A stretch of 64,000 nucleotides of DNA from Bacillota bacterium. GTDB lineage: Bacteria; Bacillota; Clostridia; Lachnospirales; Lachnospiraceae. Shown in pieces: positions 19,052-28,561 of this stretch. Under the pieces are notes generated by a model that had not been told where the DNA came from, made no database searches, and saw nothing but the letters and a program-made list of their open reading frames with translations. The stretch spans positions 18,403-82,402 of the forward strand of contig JAEZFK010000082.1 in the NCBI GenBank assembly GCA_023437715.1, written 5' to 3'. How positions within the stretch are numbered: the stretch's first letter is position 1; each line of letters starts with the position of its first letter. Made by a program: the position numbers and the translations under genes.

Positions 19052-21241
19052 ATGAGTGTACAATATATTGAGGACAAAAAGGTGTTTCTGCTGAATACGA
19101 AGAATACCAGCTATCAGTTCCGGGTGGCGGAGTTTGGATTTTTAGAACACTTATATTATGGAAGAAAGATCTCCGATGCGGCGGATTATCTTCCGGTTAG
19201 AATCCGTCACGGGTTTGAAGCCAACCCCTATGAGTCGGAAAAGGACAGGACCGTCTGCCTGGATGTGCTGGAACAGGAATATCCGGGATTCGGAGTTTCG
19301 GATTTCCGTGCTTCTGCAGTCAGCATCATCAATGAAGACGGCTCCAACTGCGTGGACTTAAGGTATGTATCCCATCAGGTGACTGACGGAAAATACAGCT
19401 TAAGCGGAATGCCGTCCCTGCGGGACAATGAGGGCACATGGCAGACCCTGGAGGTTCTGATGAAGGACCCTTATACCCAGGTGGAGGTGACTCTTGTCTA
19501 CGGCGTGCTGGAAGAGTATGACATCATTACGAGATGCGCCAGGGTCCGGAACGCGGGGAAAGAGACCGTGTTTGTCAATGCAGCCCATTCCACCTGTATT
19601 TCTTTCCCCACGGATCAGATGGATATGATCAGCTTTTACGGAAGCTGGGGCCATGAGCGGTGCGTGGAAAGAACTCCTGTGAGACACGGAAAGATTACCG
19701 TGGACAGTGCCAGAGGCATCTCCAGCCATTATCAGAATCCTTCAGCCGTTCTCTGCAGTCCTGACGCGACAGAGGATGGGGGAGACTGCTGCGGGATTGC
19801 CCTGGTTTACAGCGGAAATTTTGCAATCACAACGGAAGTCAATGATTTTAAACAGACCAGGCTGGTGGCCGGAGTCAACCCGGAGACCTTGTATTGGGAG
19901 CTTTCAAAGGACGGCGTGTTCGAGACGCCGGAAGCGGTCATGACCTACAGCTATGAGGGCCTTTCCAAAATGAGCCGCAATTTCCACGGAGCAGTCAGAA
20001 ACCATTTAATTCCCAGCCGGTTTATCAATGAGAGGTGCCCGGTCCTCATCAACAACTGGGAGGCCACCATGATCGACTTTGACGAAGAAATGCTGGTGAA
20101 CATTGCCGAAAAGGCAAAGGAACTGGGCGTTGAGATGTTTGTCATGGATGACGGCTGGTTTGGAAGAAGGACCGATGAATACAGAGGCCTTGGAGACTGG
20201 CAGTGCAACTTAAATAAGCTGCCCAGCGGAATTCCCGGATTTTCTGCAAGGATTCACAATATGGGATTAAAGTTCGGCATCTGGATCGAGCCGGAAATGG
20301 TCAACGAGGATTCTAAGCTATATGAGGAGCACCCCGACTGGTGCATCCGGATTCCGGGAAGAAAGCCAACCCGCCAGAGATATCAGCTGATCCTGGATTT
20401 TGGCAGGGATGAAGTGGTGGAGGCCATTTTCCGTCAGCTTTATGAGGAATTTAAGGATGCTCAGATTGATTATATCAAGTGGGATATGAACCGGAGCATG
20501 ACGGACCGTTTTTCCGGGGCCCTTCCTGCCCACAGGCAGGGAGAGGTCTGCCACAGGTATGTGCTGGGCCTTTATAAGCTGATGGATAAAATGACAAAGG
20601 CTTTCCCCAATGTGCGCTTTGAAGGCTGCAGCGGAGGCGGAGGAAGGTTTGATATGGGCGTTCTCTACTATATGCCCCAGATCTGGTGCTCCGATGATAC
20701 GGATGCGGTGGAAAGGCTTCATATCCAGTACGGAACTTCCATGATCTATCCGCCCTTTGCCATGGGAGCCCATGTGTCCGAATGCCCTAACCAGCAGACT
20801 GGAAGAACGGTTTCCATTGATACGAGGGCGGCCCTCGCCTATTTCGGAACCTTTGGGTATGAGCTGGACTTAAATAAGATCTCAGAGGAAGAGCAGGAGG
20901 CGGTCCGCAGGCAGGTAAAATACTATCAGGAACACGGACTGGTGTCCGCCCATGGAGACTATTACCGCCTGACCAATCCGGAGACAGAAAGGGAGTACGG
21001 AGCCTTTATGTCCGTTTCCCAGGATAAAAAAGAAGCAATTCTGGGGTATGTACAGCGGGTTTCCGGGGCAAATAAGGGAATTATTTATTTGAAGCTGCGG
21101 GGGCTTGAAGAGGAAATGGTGTACGAGATTCCGGAGCTTGGATTAAAGCTTTCCGGGGCTGCGCTGATGTATGCGGGACTGCCTATGCCGGTGATTAAGG
21201 CGGACAATGAAGCCAGAGTGTTTACCTTGCTGGCGAAGTAA
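19052..21241 (+). CDS. Alpha-galactosidase, glycoside hydrolase family 36
   Basis: The 729-residue enzyme hydrolyses terminal alpha-galactosyl residues. The GH36 catalytic region is clear: LGVEMFVMDDGWFGRR, the nucleophile Asp in DYIKWDMNRSM, GCSGGGGRFD, and the acid/base Asp in WCSDDTDAVERL. Length matches the usual 720-740 residues, and no signal peptide is seen, so it acts in the cytoplasm on imported sugars. The start is the ATG at 19052 with GAGG six bases upstream, preferred to the TTG at 19040. It closes the sugar-uptake operon. Confidence 0.95.
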   Translation: MSVQYIEDKKVFLLNTKNTSYQFRVAEFGFLEHLYYGRKISDAADYLPVRIRHGFEANPYESEKDRTVCLDVLEQEYPGFGVSDFRASAVSIINEDGSNCVDLRYVSHQVTDGKYSLSGMPSLRDNEGTWQTLEVLMKDPYTQVEVTLVYGVLEEYDIITRCARVRNAGKETVFVNAAHSTCISFPTDQMDMISFYGSWGHERCVERTPVRHGKITVDSARGISSHYQNPSAVLCSPDATEDGGDCCGIALVYSGNFAITTEVNDFKQTRLVAGVNPETLYWELSKDGVFETPEAVMTYSYEGLSKMSRNFHGAVRNHLIPSRFINERCPVLINNWEATMIDFDEEMLVNIAEKAKELGVEMFVMDDGWFGRRTDEYRGLGDWQCNLNKLPSGIPGFSARIHNMGLKFGIWIEPEMVNEDSKLYEEHPDWCIRIPGRKPTRQRYQLILDFGRDEVVEAIFRQLYEEFKDAQIDYIKWDMNRSMTDRFSGALPAHRQGEVCHRYVLGLYKLMDKMTKAFPNVRFEGCSGGGGRFDMGVLYYMPQIWCSDDTDAVERLHIQYGTSMIYPPFAMGAHVSECPNQQTGRTVSIDTRAALAYFGTFGYELDLNKISEEEQEAVRRQVKYYQEHGLVSAHGDYYRLTNPETEREYGAFMSVSQDKKEAILGYVQRVSGANKGIIYLKLRGLEEEMVYEIPELGLKLSGAALMYAGLPMPVIKADNEARVFTLLAK

Positions 21242-21298
21242 TAAGAGTATAAATTCCGTTCTGAAAGCTCGAAAGCTTTATAGAAAGGCAGGAAAAAA

Positions 21299-21353
21299 GG
21301 AGTTGCTGCAAAAAAGAAAGTTTATCATTTGGCTTTCTTTTTGCAGCAGCTCC
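21299..21353. terminator. Bidirectional terminator hairpin between alpha-galactosidase and V-ATPase
   Basis: The arms at 21299-21320 and 21333-21353 (GTTGCTGCA ... TGCAGCAGC, with A-run and T-run inside) form a stem of about 20 pairs between convergent operons. The outer bases match those of a second element at 35086-35211. Confidence 0.7.
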
Positions 21354-21418
21354 TTATGTGTTGTCTTACATGTCTAAGAGCAGTGTCTTCAGAGAGGTCA
21401 GGTAATTGCCCACGGCTT

Positions 21419-22039
21419 CTAAGTTCCGCTCTTATTCCTCTTAATCACCTTAAGCCTGGTAAACTCTTCCCTGTCCTTTTCCTCAAGGGCATTGGTAATA
21501 TTCCTTGTCAGAGTCTCATATCTGGGAATTGTAATGTTCTTTAAGGCATTGGCCCGCTTCTGGGTCCTCTTAATGCTGTTTGCCAGCCGGTATGCCGAAT
21601 TCTCCACCATGGACAGCTTTACCGTCAGCTTTTTCACTTTCTCAAACTGATAACGGGCTTCATCAAGGGATTCCCTGGTGCTGTAATAGGCATAAGTTAA
21701 GTTTAAGGGCATTTCTTCATGCTCCACCAGGGGTATTTCCGTCCCCATAATGCTGCGGGTCTTAATCCGCACCGTGGTATCCACAGGAACAGCCATGGCG
21801 ATGTCCTGGACATAGTTAATGCCCAGGTCAATATTGGCTCTTTGCAGGGCCTTATAAGCGGAGGTGAAAGTCACATCGATTTCCGACTGGATGCCCTTTG
21901 CCTCGTCGATTAAGCTCATCAGCTCCTTAATCAGAATATTTCTCTTTTTATCCATCAGCTCATAGCCCTGGCTGGCAAGAGCCAGAGAGCTTTTCGCAAG
22001 GATTAGATTTCCCTTAGTGGGAAAGGTTCTTGGATCCAT
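21419..22039 (-). CDS. V/A-type ATPase subunit D (central rotor stalk)
   Basis: The 206-residue coiled-coil protein begins PTKGNLILAKSSLALASQGY and contains long heptad-like helices at both ends, as in V/A-ATPase subunit D. This subunit is the rotor shaft inside the A3B3 head. It is the last gene of the nine-gene operon, 11 bases after subunit B. Confidence 0.93.
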   Translation of the reverse strand: MDPRTFPTKGNLILAKSSLALASQGYELMDKKRNILIKELMSLIDEAKGIQSEIDVTFTSAYKALQRANIDLGINYVQDIAMAVPVDTTVRIKTRSIMGTEIPLVEHEEMPLNLTYAYYSTRESLDEARYQFEKVKKLTVKLSMVENSAYRLANSIKRTQKRANALKNITIPRYETLTRNITNALEEKDREEFTRLKVIKRNKSGT

Positions 22040-22050
22040 GGACAGCCCTC

Positions 22051-23454
22051 CTATTCTTCTGAAGCCTCAAGGGTGGTTTCTTTGTAATACTGGTCTAAGA
22101 CCTTGGTATCCACACGGTCCAGCTCTGCCCTGGGCAGAAGTCCCAGAAGCTCCCAGCCGATATTTAAGGTTTCTACAATATTACGGTTGGCCCGGTTTCC
22201 CTGGCCTACAAAACGGTTCTCAAATTCCTTTCCGAACACCAGGTACTTTTTGTCAATGGGAGAAAGTTCATCCTCTCCGATGACCGAGGCCAGAGCTCTT
22301 GCATCCCCCACCTTTGCATAGCAGGAGAAGAGCTGGTTTGCCAGTCCCTGGTGATCCGCCCGGGTAAACCCTTCTCCGATGCCGTCCTTCATCAGACGGC
22401 TCAATGAGGGAAGCACGTTAATGGGCGGATAAACCGACTGGCCGTATAAGGTCCGGTCCAGAACGATCTGTCCTTCCGTAATATACCCTGTCAAATCCGG
22501 AATGGGATGGGTGATATCGTCATTTGGCATGGTCAAAATAGGAATCTGAGTCACGGATCCGTGTCTGTCCTTAACGATTCCCGCCCGCTCATAAAGAGAG
22601 GCCAGCTCACTGTATAGATAGCCCGGATATCCCTTTCTGGAGGGAATCTCTCCCTTGGAAGAGGAAACCTCACGAAGGGCCTCGGCATAAGCCGTCATAT
22701 CCGTTAAAATTACCAGAATGTGCATCCCTTTTTCAAAGGCCAGATATTCCGCCAGAGTAAGGGCCACCTTCGGCGTAATCAGCCGTTCCACCACCGGATC
22801 ATTTGCCAGGTTAATGAACATGGCCACGTGGTCGGAAACCCCGCTTTCCTCAAAGGTGCGGCGGAAGAAATCAGCCACATCGTATTTCACGCCCATAGCT
22901 GCAAAAACCACGGCGAATTTTTCACTGGTATTAGCGTCGTCTCCCAGAGAGGCCTGCTGGACGATCTGGGCAGCCAGCTCGTCGTGGGGAAGGCCGTTTC
23001 CTGAGAAGATGGGAAGCTTTTGTCCCCGGATCAAGGTCATAAGCCCGTCAATGGCGGAAATTCCCGTGCGGATATAATCCCTGGGGTATTCCCTGGTCAC
23101 GGGATTTAAGGGCTTTCCGTTCACATCCAGAAAGGTCTCGGAGTTTATATCCCCCAGCCCGTCAATGGGTTCCCCAATGCCGTTAAAGGTGCGACCCAGC
23201 ATATCCTCGGACACGGCAAGCTCCATGGGGTGGCCGGTGAGCCGGGTGTGGACATTTCTGAGGGCAAGGCCGTCGGTTCCCTCAAACACCTGAATAATGG
23301 CCTTATTCTCGTAAACCTCAATGATGCGCCCCAGCTTTTTGGCTTTTCCTTCCACGGTCATTTCCACAATTTCATCAAAGGAAGCATCCTGGACGCCTTC
23401 CAGAACGACTAAGGGACCGTTGATGGCGCTTAGTCCTAAATATTCGATTGCCAT
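22051..23454 (-). CDS. V/A-type ATPase subunit B
   Basis: The 467-residue non-catalytic subunit begins IEYLGLSAINGPLVVLEG and contains RTGISAIDGLMTLIRGQKLPIFS followed by SGNGLPHDELAAQI, the degenerate P-loop region typical of B subunits, plus SSKGEIPSRKGYPGYLYSEL. It alternates with subunit A in the soluble head. Confidence 0.95.
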   Translation of the reverse strand: MAIEYLGLSAINGPLVVLEGVQDASFDEIVEMTVEGKAKKLGRIIEVYENKAIIQVFEGTDGLALRNVHTRLTGHPMELAVSEDMLGRTFNGIGEPIDGLGDINSETFLDVNGKPLNPVTREYPRDYIRTGISAIDGLMTLIRGQKLPIFSGNGLPHDELAAQIVQQASLGDDANTSEKFAVVFAAMGVKYDVADFFRRTFEESGVSDHVAMFINLANDPVVERLITPKVALTLAEYLAFEKGMHILVILTDMTAYAEALREVSSSKGEIPSRKGYPGYLYSELASLYERAGIVKDRHGSVTQIPILTMPNDDITHPIPDLTGYITEGQIVLDRTLYGQSVYPPINVLPSLSRLMKDGIGEGFTRADHQGLANQLFSCYAKVGDARALASVIGEDELSPIDKKYLVFGKEFENRFVGQGNRANRNIVETLNIGWELLGLLPRAELDRVDTKVLDQYYKETTLEASEE

Positions 23455-23468
23455 AGCCGGCCTCCTTT

Positions 23469-25235
23469 CTATGCGTTGCGCTCGATGACCGAATCATAGA
23501 ACGCATCTACCTGTTTTCTGTAATCATCAAACATATCCAGCCTGTCATTGGGCACGTCATATTTGATAGAAATGATTTTATCAAAGATCGGGTCCTCTTT
23601 CAGCACGGACATGGGCATTCCCATGGAAACAAGAGAACGGGACTTTTTATAGAGATAAAGAATTAAATCCATCATCTTAAACTGCTTTTCCATTGGAACG
23701 CAGGTGTCCTCCTGGTGAAAGGCGTTCTGCTGCAAAAATCCGATCCGGATCACCTTGGAAATCTCCAGTATGAGCTTCTGGTCGTCGGGAAGCATATCCC
23801 CGCCGATCAGCTTTACAATCTCCATTAAGCTGCTTTCCTGGGTCAGGAGAAAGACCAGGCGGTTTCTGTAATCCACAAACTTCTTATCCACGTTTTCCAA
23901 ATACCAGGGCGCCAGATCGGTTAAATATTCGGAGTAGCTGCTGAGCCAGTGGATGGCCGGGAAATGGCGCTCATTGGCTAAGTTCCGGTCCAGCCCCCAG
24001 AAGCACCGGACGAAACGCTTGGTATTCTGGGTCACAGGCTCGGAAAAGTCTCCGCCCTGGGGAGAGACAGCCCCGATGATGGTGACAGAGCCTTCCGTAC
24101 CGTTAACATTCTGCATCATCCCCGCCCTTTCATAAAAGGCGGATAAGCGGGAGGCTAAGTAGGCCGGAAAGCCTTCCTCTGCCGGCATCTCTTCCAGACG
24201 CCCGGAAAGCTCTCTTAAGGCCTCGGCCCACCGGGAGGTGGAGTCGGCCATAATTGCCACATGATAGCCCATATCCCGGTAATACTCCGCCAGGGTCAGG
24301 CCGGAATAAAGGCTGGCTTCACGGGCGGCCACAGGCATGTTGGAGGTATTGGCGATTAAGGTGGTCCGGTCCATTAAGGGATTGCCGGAACGGGGGTCCA
24401 CCAGCTTGGAGAATTCCTCCAGCACCTGGGTCATCTCATTTCCCCGCTCCCCGCAGCCGATATAGATGATGATATCCGCATCAGACCATTTGGCGATCTG
24501 GTGCTGGGTCATGGTCTTACCCGTGCCAAAGCCGCCGGGGATACAGGCAGTTCCTCCCTTGGCAAGGGGAAATAGGGTATCAATGATTCTCTGGCCTGTA
24601 ATCAGGGGCCTGGAAGCCGGATACCGTTTTAAGACAGGCCTTGGAACACGGATGGGCCATTTCTGGGTCATGGTGATCTTTTTTTCAGAGCCGTCGGAAA
24701 GCTGCAGCGTCAGTAAGGGATCGGAGATGGTATATTCCCCGTCCTCAACCGCATCCAGCACATATCCCTCCAGATCCGGGGGAATCATGACCTTGTGGAC
24801 GATGGCAGGTGTTTCCGGAACCTCTGCGATGATGGTTCCCGGAAACAGGCGGTCGCCCTTCTTCACGGTCATATGGGTTTTCCAGCGCTTTGACTGGTCC
24901 AGGGAATCCACGTGGACACCCCGGTCAATATAAGCCCCTCCGGTCTTTGCAATCTCGCTTAGGGGCCGCTCAATGCCGTCAAAGATGTTATTTAAAATGC
25001 CCGGCGCAAGGGTGACGGATACGGGAAAGCCGGTGGAAGAAACCGTTTCTCCCGGCTTTAAGCCGCTGGTTTCCTCATATACCTGTATGATGGTGCGGCG
25101 GTCCGTAAGGCCGATGACCTCGCCCACCAGGTGATCCTTTCCCACATAGACCATCTCATTCATCCGGAACCCGGAATCGCCTTTCAAATAAATGACAGGG
25201 CCGTTAATGCCGGAAATGGTTCCTGTATTAATCAT
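23469..25235 (-). CDS. V/A-type ATPase subunit A (catalytic)
   Basis: The 588-residue catalytic subunit contains the P-loop GGFGTGKTMTQHQIAKW, the non-homologous region found only in V/A-type A subunits (about residues 110-200) and MADSTSRWAEALRELSGRLE. The P-loop reads GGFGTGKT in place of the commoner GPFGSGKT; the Lys and Thr are kept. Its start overlaps the stop of subunit E by eight bases. Confidence 0.95.
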   Translation of the reverse strand: MINTGTISGINGPVIYLKGDSGFRMNEMVYVGKDHLVGEVIGLTDRRTIIQVYEETSGLKPGETVSSTGFPVSVTLAPGILNNIFDGIERPLSEIAKTGGAYIDRGVHVDSLDQSKRWKTHMTVKKGDRLFPGTIIAEVPETPAIVHKVMIPPDLEGYVLDAVEDGEYTISDPLLTLQLSDGSEKKITMTQKWPIRVPRPVLKRYPASRPLITGQRIIDTLFPLAKGGTACIPGGFGTGKTMTQHQIAKWSDADIIIYIGCGERGNEMTQVLEEFSKLVDPRSGNPLMDRTTLIANTSNMPVAAREASLYSGLTLAEYYRDMGYHVAIMADSTSRWAEALRELSGRLEEMPAEEGFPAYLASRLSAFYERAGMMQNVNGTEGSVTIIGAVSPQGGDFSEPVTQNTKRFVRCFWGLDRNLANERHFPAIHWLSSYSEYLTDLAPWYLENVDKKFVDYRNRLVFLLTQESSLMEIVKLIGGDMLPDDQKLILEISKVIRIGFLQQNAFHQEDTCVPMEKQFKMMDLILYLYKKSRSLVSMGMPMSVLKEDPIFDKIISIKYDVPNDRLDMFDDYRKQVDAFYDSVIERNA

Positions 25236-25839
25236 TTAACCTACCTCCCATCAGAAACTTCCCGTCAAAGCGGAAATCCCGCTTTGCTTCCGCCAGCTTG
25301 GTCTGAAATGAATTATCGATCAAAACATGCCTGGAAGGAATGACAGCCCTGGTCCCGCCCAGGAAGGAGTATTCGCTGACCTGGATATCGGCGCTGTTGG
25401 GTAAGGACAGCCCGTTGATCTTTTCCTCATCCGCAGGATCAATGTAAATGGTGATGAATTCCCCGCCGGCCAGCTCCTTGGCTGCCAGTATCTGCTTTTC
25501 CAGAAGCTTTGTGTATTCCGGGGTTTCCATAAAGGCCGCCAGCTTATTTCTAAGCTCTGCAAACAGCTTCTCCTTAAGCTCATCCTGCTTTTTCCCAAAT
25601 TCCCGTTTCATGTTGATCTGTTCCAGGGAAAGCCGTTTGTTGATTTCCCGCTCAATCCGTTCACTTTCCAGGGCAACCTGCTGCTCAGCCCGGCGCCTTG
25701 CATCGGCCTGGTGCTCCGAAAAGGTCTGTTCCAGGGCGGCCGTATATTCATCAAGCATCTTTGCGCTGCGGGTTCTGGCATCTTCCATACAAAATTCCAG
25801 GAAATGCTGCAATTTTTCCTCAGTTGTCAAGATGACCAC
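25228..25839 (-). CDS. V/A-type ATPase subunit E (peripheral stalk)
   Basis: The 203-residue protein has a long charged N-terminal helix (residues 5-110; many Glu, Lys, Arg, with RRRAEQQVALESERIEREIN) and a small globular C-terminus, as in subunit E. It would pair with the G/H-like subunit encoded first in the operon to make the peripheral stalk. Confidence 0.85.
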   Translation of the reverse strand: MVILTTEEKLQHFLEFCMEDARTRSAKMLDEYTAALEQTFSEHQADARRRAEQQVALESERIEREINKRLSLEQINMKREFGKKQDELKEKLFAELRNKLAAFMETPEYTKLLEKQILAAKELAGGEFITIYIDPADEEKINGLSLPNSADIQVSEYSFLGGTRAVIPSRHVLIDNSFQTKLAEAKRDFRFDGKFLMGGRLND

Positions 25840-25846
25840 CTCTTTC

Positions 25847-26155
25847 CTATAGTTTTAATCCGATGGCTTCATTTACGTAATCCGTGATAAAGTTGGGCTT
25901 GCGGCCGGTTCCGTGACGGTCCGGGATTTCCACGATCAGCGGAAGCTTGCGGTTAAGCTTTACGTCATCAATGATGTCGGGAAATTCTCTTCCGAATTTT
26001 TCCGTCAATAGGATGATCCCGATTTCCTTATCGGCCAGGGCTTTATCCAGTTCGTTTTTCAGCTCATTTTTTTCATGAACGACAGCGCCTTCCACTCCGG
26101 CCAGCCTCATGCCGGTCCAGGTGTCCACGTTGTCGCTGATCAAATACATTTTCAT
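25847..26155 (-). CDS. V/A-type ATPase subunit F
   Basis: The 102-residue protein has the start MKMYLISDNVDTWTGMRLAG and the IGIILLTEKFGREFPDII core of subunit F, a small Rossmann-like rotor regulator that binds subunit D. It lies three bases from the K gene and seven from E. Confidence 0.9.
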   Translation of the reverse strand: MKMYLISDNVDTWTGMRLAGVEGAVVHEKNELKNELDKALADKEIGIILLTEKFGREFPDIIDDVKLNRKLPLIVEIPDRHGTGRKPNFITDYVNEAIGLKL

Positions 26156-26158
26156 AGG

Positions 26159-26593
26159 TCACAGCTTTCCAAGGATCATGAAAGAAATGATCAGACCATA
26201 CAGACAGACTCCTTCGGCAAGCCCTACGAAGATCAGTGATTTACCAAGTATGGAGCCATCCTCGCTGATGGCGCCTAAGGCAGCGCTGGCAGCCGCGGAA
26301 ACGGCAATGCCTCCTCCGATGCAGGAGAGCCCTGTGGAAAGGGCGGCGGCCAGATATCCCATGCCCGCAACGCCGCCTGCCGCCTGGGCGGCAGCTCCCT
26401 CGGCAGCCGAGGCCTGGCCGTTGAATAAGAATATGCTGGATACGATCAGGGTTCCGAAGAAGAGGAATGTATTGATGCCTAAGGCTGTTTTATAACGTCC
26501 CTTTGTCTTTTCGCCCATGGCAAATGCGCCGAAAGGCAGGGCAATGCTTAGAATTAAAGCGGCTGCTAATGTGATCTTAACTAAGGTTGACAT
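26159..26593 (-). CDS. V/A-type ATPase subunit K (membrane rotor ring)
   Basis: The 144-residue proteolipid has four membrane helices in two hairpins. Only the C-terminal hairpin carries the ion-binding carboxylate, Glu127 in FVGLAEGVCLYG; the N-terminal hairpin has none. This matches the 16-kDa NtpK type of Enterococcus hirae, in which each duplicated unit binds one ion. I see no Gln in the helix preceding Glu127 (LSTGLSCIGGGIAVSAAASA), so Na+ specificity cannot be asserted. Confidence 0.9.
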   Translation of the reverse strand: MSTLVKITLAAALILSIALPFGAFAMGEKTKGRYKTALGINTFLFFGTLIVSSIFLFNGQASAAEGAAAQAAGGVAGMGYLAAALSTGLSCIGGGIAVSAAASAALGAISEDGSILGKSLIFVGLAEGVCLYGLIISFMILGKL

Positions 26594-26616
26594 AACGATT
26601 ACCTCCTGAATGGTTT

Positions 26617-28545
26617 TTAATTTTTCTTTCCATATGGTTTAAAGGCGCGGCCGGTTCCCCGGTAGAAGCGGCTGAACAATTCGTAGTATTCCAGACGAAG
26701 CACCTGGATGCCCACGATGAGCCCTTCCATACCGCAGACAAATAAGTTTCCCAAAACAACCACAACCCAGTTGGGATTTCCGGCTTCCACCCCTGACAGC
26801 ATGAGGACTACCTCCATCATGGCCGCATGGCTGACTGCAAACGCGCCCACACGGACAAAGGAAAGGGTGTTGGAGAAGTAGCTTAAAAGCACTTCAAACA
26901 GTTCAAAAAATCCCTGAACCACAAACATGCCCTTGCCCTCCGGCATAATCCGGGCTTTCTTTTCCACCAGATTGGTCAGCGGTTCCTTAAAGAACATGAG
27001 CAGCAGCGGGATGCCGAATAAAATAATGAGAGCTGCTGCCGCAGGAACCGGATGCTCCGTCATATAAAGAACAATGGTGAGCACAAAGCCGGCATAAAAC
27101 ACCAGACCGGCCATGCCGTTGGTATCGAAGAAGATTCGTTCCGGATCCCGGGACCGGATGCTGTTGATGATATTCAGTACCATGGTCAGCAGGATGATGC
27201 CCATGCCTATGGAGATTGCCACAATAAACACGGTATTCAGCCTTCCGATAAAGGGCAGGCTGGTCATGTGCTCTAAAGGGCGGAGCCAGAAAGCCTTTAT
27301 CACATCCTCAAACCCGAAGATGCTGCCGAACAGGAAGCCGAATATGGTGGAAAAGATGCCGCAGCAGGAAATAATCGCCGCCAGATTAGCTTTCTTAAGC
27401 CGGTAAAGGAGAAATCCTCCCAGCAGCAGGCATAAGCCCTGGCCCACGTCTCCGAACATAAATCCAAAAAGGAAAGAATAGGTAACGCCGATTAAAACCG
27501 TAGGATCAATCTCATTATAGGCCGGAAGCCCGTACATCTTTATAAACATTTCAAAGGGCTTAAACAGCCTGGGGTTGCGCAGCTTTGTAGGCGGACTGCT
27601 CATAATGTTGCTGCGGTCATCCTCCACAATGCAGAAGGTCTTCTCATCGTCGGCGATCTCTTTCTGGAACGCCGTCGCCTCCTTGTCGCTCATCCAGCCG
27701 CACAGGATATAGAAGGTATTGATATTCTGCTTGGTGCAGGCGGCCAGCTTCCTGACATTGAAGTTGGTGGAGAAGGTTTCCAGCCTGTCGGCGGAGGCCA
27801 GAAGCTCCTCCTGCCTGGATTCCAGCACAAGGGACATCTGTTTCCGTACCTGGTTTAACTCTATCTGTACGACTCTGAGCTGTTCTTCCAGAGTGCGGAC
27901 CGCGTCTGACGGCGTTCCGTGATATTCATCCGGCAGGAAAAAACGTTCAAAGTGCATGGAGGAATATATGGCGTCGATCCGGTTGGAAATGGTCTCCGGC
28001 ACAAAATACACCAGCCAGACATACTGGTCATCCTCCTTGCATTTATAGAGGACCGTATCAATGGTGTCATAAACATAGCTTTCAAACTTCTTATACTGCT
28101 CCTGGGAGATTCGTCCAAAGCGGAAGCGGATGTACTTAAAATTCAGGATGGAGCTTAAATCGTAATTAAGCCCGGTAAAGGGAAGAATCCGGTCCAGGGA
28201 TTCCCGAAGCGCTTTCCGCTTTTCTAAAATGGATTTCTCCTTTTCCGTAAGAGCTTCCACTTCTTTTCCGATCTCCGTAACGGTTTTGGCCGCCTGTTCA
28301 ATGGTGACCCTTTCCTTAGAGCCTGCCCTGTTTCCCGAGGGAAGCAGCTCCTCCAGCTCCAGGGCCCGCTGGTACGTATCCCTGTATGGATTCGTTTCAA
28401 TATATGGCCTTAAGTCTTTCACCGTTTTTAATTCCGACAGGGCATTTTCCAAATGAATCTCATACTTGGATAAATAGGTGTCGATGACCCGGTCAATGTC
28501 CTCTTTGGGTCCGGTGATGCTTAAGAATTTCATCTTTTCTATCAC
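26617..28545 (-). CDS. V/A-type ATPase subunit I (membrane stator, a-subunit equivalent)
   Basis: The 642-residue protein has a soluble N-terminal half with coiled coils (about residues 60-115 and 215-250) and a C-terminal half with seven or eight membrane helices (from about residue 345; VTYSFLFGFMFGDVGQG). LSYFSNTLSFVRVGAFAVSHAAM contains the essential Arg that faces the K ring. It forms the ion half-channels. Confidence 0.93.
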   Translation of the reverse strand: MIEKMKFLSITGPKEDIDRVIDTYLSKYEIHLENALSELKTVKDLRPYIETNPYRDTYQRALELEELLPSGNRAGSKERVTIEQAAKTVTEIGKEVEALTEKEKSILEKRKALRESLDRILPFTGLNYDLSSILNFKYIRFRFGRISQEQYKKFESYVYDTIDTVLYKCKEDDQYVWLVYFVPETISNRIDAIYSSMHFERFFLPDEYHGTPSDAVRTLEEQLRVVQIELNQVRKQMSLVLESRQEELLASADRLETFSTNFNVRKLAACTKQNINTFYILCGWMSDKEATAFQKEIADDEKTFCIVEDDRSNIMSSPPTKLRNPRLFKPFEMFIKMYGLPAYNEIDPTVLIGVTYSFLFGFMFGDVGQGLCLLLGGFLLYRLKKANLAAIISCCGIFSTIFGFLFGSIFGFEDVIKAFWLRPLEHMTSLPFIGRLNTVFIVAISIGMGIILLTMVLNIINSIRSRDPERIFFDTNGMAGLVFYAGFVLTIVLYMTEHPVPAAAALIILFGIPLLLMFFKEPLTNLVEKKARIMPEGKGMFVVQGFFELFEVLLSYFSNTLSFVRVGAFAVSHAAMMEVVLMLSGVEAGNPNWVVVVLGNLFVCGMEGLIVGIQVLRLEYYELFSRFYRGTGRAFKPYGKKN

Positions 28546-28561
28546 GGAATGGCAACCCCCT

